Shown here: positions 58,567 through 64,000 of the stretch, piece by piece | How positions within the stretch are numbered: the first letter of the stretch is position 1 | Layout: each line of letters begins with the position of its first letter | Assembly (NCBI RefSeq): GCF_030646015.1 | Contig: NZ_JAUSLT010000106.1 | Coordinates: 1 to 64,000 of the forward strand | DNA from: Bradyrhizobium sp. | GTDB taxonomy: Bacteria; Pseudomonadota; Alphaproteobacteria; Rhizobiales; Xanthobacteraceae | Reading direction: 5' to 3' | DNA length: 64,000 nt | Position numbers and translations under genes: made by a program | Notes under the pieces: model-generated | Seen by the model: only the letters and a program-made list of their open reading frames with translations | What the model was told of the DNA's origin: nothing | Database searches by the model: none

Positions 58567-58704
58567 CGTCCTCATCCTGAGGAGCCGCGCGCGCTTCGCG
58601 CGGCGTCTCGAAGGATGGCAGCAAGCGATGTGCCAGATGGTTCGAGACGTGCGCGGGCCAGCGTAAGCGCTGGCCGGACGCACTCCTCACCATGAGGCAG
58701 CGAG
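58567..58704. repeat. Dispersed palindromic repeat, family H (gtcctcatcctgaggagccgcgcgc...gcgtctcgaaggatgg...cactcctcaccatgaggc)
   Basis: Inverted architecture, intergenic, adjoining family B. Confidence 0.75.
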
Positions 58705-58715
58705 GCGTGTCGCCC

Positions 58716-59288
58716 TCAATACGCGTCCGTGGCCCCCGCATCCTTGGCCGTCTGCACCAGTTCGAGGCTGTTCTCGATCTTGCCCAGCAGGTTCGCAAAA
58801 TCCTTGCGCTCCTGCGCGGAGAGACAGGACAGGATCTCCTGCTCCCGGCGCAGCAGCCGCGGGATCAGTTCCTCGTACAGCGCCTTGCCCTTGCGCGTCA
58901 TGCGCAGCGCAAATTCGCGGCGGTCGTCGGCGTTCTCGACGCGTTCGACCATTTGCCGCTTCATCAGCGCCGTGACGGCGCGGCTGATGGTGGATTTGTG
59001 GGTCCGGGTGCAGTGCGCAATGTATTGCGCGCTGCAGGGCTCAACGCGGAAACCGAGCGTCGCCAGCACGCGCCATTCCGGAATGTCCAGCCCGTAGCGC
59101 TCCTGATACTCGACCGAGAGCGCGGAGGAGACCTCGGCCGCCAGCCGGTTCAGCCGGAACGGCACGAACCTGAAGAGGTCGAGTTTTGAGCCTTTTTTAG
59201 ACGCGTTTTCTTCACGCGAACCGGTAGCCACTTCGCTTGAAAACGCTTTTGGCAAAAATCGCTCCAAATTGAGTTGACGGGCGAACAA
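58716..59288 (-). CDS. MarR family transcriptional regulator (start uncertain)
   Basis: LGFRVEPCSAQYIAHCTRTHKSTISRAVTALMKRQMVERVENADDRREFALRMTRKGKALYEEL winged HTH; N-terminal ~35 codons overlap a dispersed repeat; 59288 start is TTG. Confidence 0.85.
   Translation of the reverse strand: MFARQLNLERFLPKAFSSEVATGSREENASKKGSKLDLFRFVPFRLNRLAAEVSSALSVEYQERYGLDIPEWRVLATLGFRVEPCSAQYIAHCTRTHKSTISRAVTALMKRQMVERVENADDRREFALRMTRKGKALYEELIPRLLRREQEILSCLSAQERKDFANLLGKIENSLELVQTAKDAGATDAY
59189..59262. repeat. Dispersed repeat, family I copy (inverted relative to 54378)
   Basis: Minus strand gcgttttcaagcgaagtggctaccggttcgcgtgaagaaaacgcgtctaaa. Confidence 0.8.
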
Positions 59289-59363
59289 GCGTGACGTTTA
59301 GATAGTTGCAAGTGAGACTATCATAGCCGGTATCCCGGCCATTGGCCAGAACCAGTTGAGCGC

Positions 59364-60980
59364 ATGGCGAAGCCGTCGAAAATCCAGTTCGGCTACCATC
59401 GTCACCCCGATCAGGATCGGGCTGCCGGCGACGCCGCGCGTCACCCGATTGTGGTGGTCGGCGCCGGACCAGTCGGACTGTCGCTGGCGATCGATCTGGC
59501 GCAGCGCGGCCAGTCCGTCGTGCTGCTCGACGATGCCGACCGGATCGGCGAGGGCTCGCGCGCGATCTGCTTCTCGAAACGCTCGCTGGAATACTGGGAC
59601 CGGCTCGGCATCGGCCAGCGCATGGTCGACAAGGGCGTGGTCTGGAGCGTCGGCAAGATCTTTCACGGTGACTCGCAGCTCTATCAATTCGACCTGCTGC
59701 CGGAGGAAGGCCACAAGCGGCCCGCCTTCATCAACCTGCAGCAATTCTATGCCGAAGCCTATCTGGTGGACCGGGTGCAGGAATTGGACGGCGTCGACCT
59801 GCGCTGGCGCAACAAGGTGACCGGACTGGAGCAGCGCAACGATCATGCGGTGCTGACGGTCGAGACGCCGGACGGACCCTACCGGATCCAGGCCGATTTC
59901 GTCGTCGCCTGCGACGGCGCGCGCTCGTCGCTGCGGCAGATGGTCGGCGCGGAATTCGCAGGCCAGGTGTTCGAGGACCAGTTCCTGATCGCCGACGTCA
60001 AGATGACGGCGGCATTCCCGACCGAACGCTGGTTCTGGTTCGACCCGCCGTTCCACGCTGGCCGCTCGGCGCTGCTGCACAAGCAGCCGGACGATATCTG
60101 GCGGATCGATCTGCAACTCAGCCGGTTTGCGGATCCGGCGTTCGAAAAGCAGCCGGAGAACGTGCGGCCGCGAATCGCGCGTATGCTCGGGCATGACGCG
60201 TTCGACTTCGAATGGATCTCGCTCTACAAATTCCAGTGCCGCCGGATGGATAAATTCGTCCATGGCCGCGTGCTCTTTGCCGGTGACGCCGCCCATCAGG
60301 TTTCGCCATTCGGCGCCCGCGGCGCCAATTCGGGTCTCGAGGACGCCGAAAATCTCGCCTGGAAACTCGATCGCGTGCTGAGGAAGACTTCGCCGGAAGC
60401 GCTGCTCGAGAGCTATCACATCGAGCGAAGTGCTGCGGCCGACGAGAACATCCGCGAATCGACCCGCTCGACCGATTTCATGGCTCCCAACTCGCACCAG
60501 GAAGCGCGGCTGCGCAAGGCCGTGCTGTCGCTGGCGAAGGAAACCGAATTCGGCAAGCGCATGGTGAATGGCGGACGGCTGTCGGTACCCACGTCCTATG
60601 ACTCGCCGCTGTCGACCGCCGATACCGAGGTGTGGCGCGGCGGCCCGCGGCCGGGCGCTTCGATGCCGGACGCGCCGGTGACCGCGCCATCAGGCGATTG
60701 CCCCTATTTGACCGATGCCTTCATCAGGACGGGAAAGCGCTTCACGCTGCTCGCCTTCGCCAATGGCGCTGATGTCGAGGCTCCCGATGGCGTCGGCGTG
60801 ATTCGTGTCGGCCGTCATGACGGGCTTTCCGATTCCGCGGGCCTGCTCGCCGCCCGCTACGATGCCGAGCCCGGCTCCGCCTATCTGCTGCGCCCCGACG
60901 GCTATGTCGCGGCGCGCTTCCGGCGGCCGACCCGCGCAGCGATCGACGCCGCGCTGGCGCGCGCCACCGGTCATAGTTGA
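59364..60980 (+). CDS. FAD-dependent aromatic monooxygenase (PheA/TfdB-type)
   Basis: VVVGAGPVGLSLAIDLAQRGQSVVLLDD; VACDGARSSLR; VLFAGDAAHQVSPFGARGANSGLEDAENLAWKL. Confidence 0.93.
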   Translation: MAKPSKIQFGYHRHPDQDRAAGDAARHPIVVVGAGPVGLSLAIDLAQRGQSVVLLDDADRIGEGSRAICFSKRSLEYWDRLGIGQRMVDKGVVWSVGKIFHGDSQLYQFDLLPEEGHKRPAFINLQQFYAEAYLVDRVQELDGVDLRWRNKVTGLEQRNDHAVLTVETPDGPYRIQADFVVACDGARSSLRQMVGAEFAGQVFEDQFLIADVKMTAAFPTERWFWFDPPFHAGRSALLHKQPDDIWRIDLQLSRFADPAFEKQPENVRPRIARMLGHDAFDFEWISLYKFQCRRMDKFVHGRVLFAGDAAHQVSPFGARGANSGLEDAENLAWKLDRVLRKTSPEALLESYHIERSAAADENIRESTRSTDFMAPNSHQEARLRKAVLSLAKETEFGKRMVNGGRLSVPTSYDSPLSTADTEVWRGGPRPGASMPDAPVTAPSGDCPYLTDAFIRTGKRFTLLAFANGADVEAPDGVGVIRVGRHDGLSDSAGLLAARYDAEPGSAYLLRPDGYVAARFRRPTRAAIDAALARATGHS

Positions 60981-60989
60981 GGTTCTGAT

Positions 60990-61217
60990 ATGGCCTTGTC
61001 CACCAGTTCGAATTTCGCCCGGCCGGACGATGCGTTTCGCGCCGTGGTCGAGGCGCATCGCGGATTGAGCGACGAGCAGAGCGCCGATCTCGATGCCGCG
61101 CTGGTGTTGATCCTCGCCAATCACATCGGCGATCTCGACGTACTGTGCGAGGCGATTGTGCTGGCGCAACGGCGGATGGTGGATGCAAGTCAGCAGCAGC
61201 AACAGCAGCAGCAGTAA
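60990..61217 (+). CDS. DUF2783-like small protein with C-terminal polyglutamine tail
   Basis: GLSDEQSADLDAALVLILANHIGDLDVLCEAIVLAQRRMVDASQQQQQQQQ; immediately follows the monooxygenase. Confidence 0.85.
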   Translation: MALSTSSNFARPDDAFRAVVEAHRGLSDEQSADLDAALVLILANHIGDLDVLCEAIVLAQRRMVDASQQQQQQQQ

Positions 61218-61244
61218 TAGAAACAGCACGAACATGCCTACAGC

Positions 61245-61363
61245 CGTCATTGCGAGGAGCGCCCGCCGAAGCCCGTCTTCGGGCGAAGGCGGGTGCGACG
61301 AAGCAATCCATTTTGCAGCACAAAGAAAGAATGGATTGCTTCGCTTCGCTCGCAATGACGTTG
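61245..61363. repeat. Dispersed palindromic repeat, family B copy with inserted loop
   Basis: gtcattgcgaggagcgcccgccgaag...gacgaagcaatcca...tggattgcttcgcttcgctcgcaatgacg. Confidence 0.85.
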
Positions 61364-61393
61364 ATAAAGTTATCACACAGGAAAGTTGAATTA

Positions 61394-62347
61394 ATGGCCA
61401 AAGGTTTCGCGTCCACCACCGACATGGCGGAGAAGAAGATCACCTTCTCCGAGATCGGCACCGATCTCTATGCCTTCACCGCCGAGGGCGATCCCAATTC
61501 GGCTGTGATCGTCGGCGACGACGGCTGCATCGTGTTCGATGCCCAGGCGACGCCGGCGATGGCGAACAAGGTGATCGAGCGGGTGCGCACCGTCACCGAC
61601 AAGCCGATCAAATATGTCGTGCTCTCGCACTACCACGCGGTGCGCGTGCTCGGCGCCTCCGCCTATCACGCGCAAGCCGTGATCGCCTCGTCGGAAACCT
61701 ACCGGCTGGTCGAGGAGCGCGGCCAGCAGGATTGGGATTCGGAGTTCGGTCGCTTTCCACGCCTGTTCCAGGATGCGCAGAGCATTCCCGGCCTGACCTG
61801 GCCGACGCTGACGTTCGAGGGCGAGATGTCGCTCTATCTCGGAAAACGCGAAGTGCGGCTGATGCAGCTCGGCGCGGGGCATACCTCCGGCGATATCGTC
61901 GCCTGGGTACCGGATGCCGAGGTGATGTTCTCCGGTGACCTGATCGAATATCATTCGGCCTGCTATTGCGGCGACGCGCATCTGCGCGAATGGCCGATGA
62001 CGCTGAACGAAATCCGTTCCTTCAATCCCAAGGCGATCGCGCCGGGACGCGGCGACGCACTGAAGGGTGTGTCGACGGGCCGCGATGCCATCGCGATGAC
62101 CCGCGATTTCGTCACCACGCTTTACGGCGCGGCCGAATCGGCGGTCGCCAGGGGCCGTAATCTCAAGGAGACGATGGCGTCGACCCGCGAAGTGATGGAT
62201 CCGAAATTTTCCAGCTTCGCGATCTATGAGCACTGCCTGCCATTCAACGTCTCACGCGCCTTTGACGAAGCCTCGGGGATCGACGATCCCGTGATCTGGA
62301 CCGACAAACGCGACCAGGAAATGTGGGCCGCGTTGCAAGGCGCATGA
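61394..62347 (+). CDS. MBL-fold metallo-hydrolase-like protein with atypical metal motif
   Basis: [59 protein letters not shown]. Confidence 0.88.
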   Translation: MAKGFASTTDMAEKKITFSEIGTDLYAFTAEGDPNSAVIVGDDGCIVFDAQATPAMANKVIERVRTVTDKPIKYVVLSHYHAVRVLGASAYHAQAVIASSETYRLVEERGQQDWDSEFGRFPRLFQDAQSIPGLTWPTLTFEGEMSLYLGKREVRLMQLGAGHTSGDIVAWVPDAEVMFSGDLIEYHSACYCGDAHLREWPMTLNEIRSFNPKAIAPGRGDALKGVSTGRDAIAMTRDFVTTLYGAAESAVARGRNLKETMASTREVMDPKFSSFAIYEHCLPFNVSRAFDEASGIDDPVIWTDKRDQEMWAALQGA

Positions 62348-62390
62348 TCCCGAAAAGTGGGAACCGGTTTTCGGAAGAGATCATGCGCAT
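62342..62390. repeat. Short dispersed repeat, family J (gcatgatcccgaaaagtgggaaccggttttcggaagagatcatgc)
   Basis: Palindromic gcatgatc...gatcatgc ends; overlaps the MBL stop codon region. Confidence 0.75.
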
Positions 62391-62405
62391 GATATGGAGG
62401 ATGAC

Positions 62406-63752
62406 ATGAACATCAATACCTCGCCTGATATCATCAACCGAAGCGCGGTCGGTGTGACGCCCGGCTATATGTCGGGCTTCAAGAACAGCTTCGAGACCGA
62501 GGCGCTGCCCGGAGCGCTGCCGATCGGGCGCAACTCGCCGCAGCGTTGCGCCTACGGGCTCTACGCCGAACAGTTGTCGGGCTCGCCGTTCACCGCGCCG
62601 CGCGGCAGCAACGAGCGCTCCTGGCTGTACCGGATCAGGCCTTCGGTAAGGCACTCCGGCCGCTTCGCCAAAGTCGATGCCGGGCTGTGGCGCACCGCGC
62701 CGTGCTTCGAACAGGAAATATCGGTCGAGCAGTTGCGCTGGGATCCGGCGCCGATTCCGAAAGCCGACATGACCTTCCTGCAGGGCGTGCAGACCATGAC
62801 CACGGCGGGCGACGCCAACACGCAAGCCGGCATGGCCGCGCATGTCTTCCTGATCACCCAGTCGATGGTCGACCAGCATTTCTACAATGCCGACGGCGAG
62901 ATGATGTTCGTGCCGCAGCAGGGGTCCTTGCGCTTCGTCACCGAGTTCGGCCGGATCGATGCCGAGCCGGCCGAAATCGTGGTGATCCCGCGCGGGGTCA
63001 AATTCCGTGTCGAGCTCACGGGCGGCCCGGCGCGCGGCTATCTCTGCGAGAACTACGGCGGCGCCTTCACGCTGCCGGAGCGCGGGCCGATCGGCGCCAA
63101 CTGCCTCGCCAATGCGCGCGACTTCCTCACCCCGGTCGCGGCCTATGAGGACAAGGACACGCCGACCGAACTGTTCGTGAAGTGGGGCGGACAGCTGTTC
63201 AAGACCACGTTGCCGCATTCGCCAATCGACGTCGTCGCCTGGCACGGCAATTACGCGCCGTACAAATACGATCTGCGCACCTTCTCGCCGGTCGGCGCCA
63301 TCGGTTTCGATCACCCCGATCCGTCGATCTTCACGGTGCTGACGGCGCCGTCGGAAACCCCCGGCACCGCCAACATCGACTTCGTGATTTTCCCGGAGCG
63401 CTGGATGGTGGCGGACAACACTTTCCGTCCGCCGTGGTATCACATGAACATCATGTCGGAGTTCATGGGCCTGATCTACGGCGTCTACGACGCCAAGCCG
63501 CAAGGCTTTACGCCCGGCGGCATGAGCCTGCACAACATGATGCTGCCGCACGGCCCGGACCGCGAAGCCTTCGACCACGCCAGCAACGGCGAATTGAAGC
63601 CGGTCAAGCTGACCGGCACCATGGCCTTCATGTTCGAAACCCGGTTTCCCCAGCGCATCACGACCCATGCCGCGACCTCCGCGACGCTGCAGGACGATTA
63701 CGCGGATTGCTGGAAGGGACTGGAGAAACGGTTCGATCCGAACAAGCCGTGA
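62406..63752 (+). CDS. hmgA: homogentisate 1,2-dioxygenase
   Basis: [89 protein letters not shown]. Confidence 0.96.
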   Translation: MNINTSPDIINRSAVGVTPGYMSGFKNSFETEALPGALPIGRNSPQRCAYGLYAEQLSGSPFTAPRGSNERSWLYRIRPSVRHSGRFAKVDAGLWRTAPCFEQEISVEQLRWDPAPIPKADMTFLQGVQTMTTAGDANTQAGMAAHVFLITQSMVDQHFYNADGEMMFVPQQGSLRFVTEFGRIDAEPAEIVVIPRGVKFRVELTGGPARGYLCENYGGAFTLPERGPIGANCLANARDFLTPVAAYEDKDTPTELFVKWGGQLFKTTLPHSPIDVVAWHGNYAPYKYDLRTFSPVGAIGFDHPDPSIFTVLTAPSETPGTANIDFVIFPERWMVADNTFRPPWYHMNIMSEFMGLIYGVYDAKPQGFTPGGMSLHNMMLPHGPDREAFDHASNGELKPVKLTGTMAFMFETRFPQRITTHAATSATLQDDYADCWKGLEKRFDPNKP

Positions 63753-63764
63753 CCTTTCTTACCC

Positions 63765-63937
63765 TCCCCTGAAGGGGGAGGGTCGCTCGCGTCCGGCGAT
63801 GCGCAGCATCGTCCGAAGCGAGCGGGGTGGGGTGACGGTCTCTCGTTTCAAGCGGTGCCGGAGTTGAAAGACTGTCACCCCACCCCGTCTCGCATCTTGC
63901 GATGCGAGCCGACCCTCCCCCTCCAGGGGAGGGTGAA
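63765..63937. repeat. Dispersed palindromic repeat, family A-like variant (accctcccctgaagggggagggtcg...cgaccctccccctccaggggagggt)
   Basis: Inverted arms, with internal gtgacggtctctcg/ctgtcaccccacccc inverted segment. Confidence 0.85.
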
Positions 63938-64000
63938 GAGAAGTCGCTGGTCGCTAACAATCCCACATCGGAATCACGATGCCCCATCCCAACGATCCCG

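Noticed and set aside
62244-63668. 474-aa minus-strand ORF
   Set aside because: Antisense to hmgA, no domain features.
63979-64000. Possible start of a fumarylacetoacetase gene (atgccccatcccaacgatcccg)
   Set aside because: Expected after hmgA, but only about 7 codons are visible, too little to support a call.

Overview
GC-rich alphaproteobacterial chromosome segment. Gene content and dispersed repeats resemble Bradyrhizobium/Rhodopseudomonas-type Nitrobacteraceae; this is a judgement from recognition, no search was run. Main blocks: (1) chemotaxis/signalling, 0-9.7 kb (cheW end, cheY, cheR, PilZ, response regulators, a large PAS hybrid kinase, a GGDEF protein); (2) GntR-controlled NitT/TauT-type ABC transporter with IlvD/Edd dehydratase and RraA-like protein, 9.8-16 kb; (3) oligopeptidase plus Fe3+-type ABC transporter with two tandem binding proteins, 16.7-24.4 kb; (4) an accessory stress island, 24.6-31.5 kb, with an RpoE/ChrR-type sigma/anti-sigma pair, a second ECF sigma, a frameshifted DUF2177 gene, folE, an HTH gene, a DUF3429-like gene, a solitary trpB and a DCC/DUF393 protein; (5) aminotransferase, LssY_C-like, nuclease, uncharacterised 576-aa protein, caspase-like protein, GIY-YIG, toxin-antitoxin pair, GMC oxidoreductase, adenylate cyclase, AsmA, Crp, hybrid kinase, RND efflux, OmpA and a second caspase-like protein, 31.6-57 kb; (6) lactonase-like MBL, RidA, MarR, aromatic monooxygenase, DUF2783, MBL and homogentisate dioxygenase, 57-63.8 kb. 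The most interesting signal is a set of promoter-like motifs TGATCC-N18-TA in the 25-31 kb island. Four are intergenic or 5' of genes (HTH, folE, trpB, DCC) and one is internal to DUF2177. They suggest a compact RpoE-ChrR (singlet-oxygen-type) regulon that includes folE and trpB. Other notable signals: two caspase-fold proteins that both lack the catalytic His and Cys, a perfect GntR operator palindrome, about ten families of palindromic intergenic repeats (one apparently forming the N-terminus of a MarR protein), and a probable 3-hydroxyphenylacetate-to-homogentisate module.
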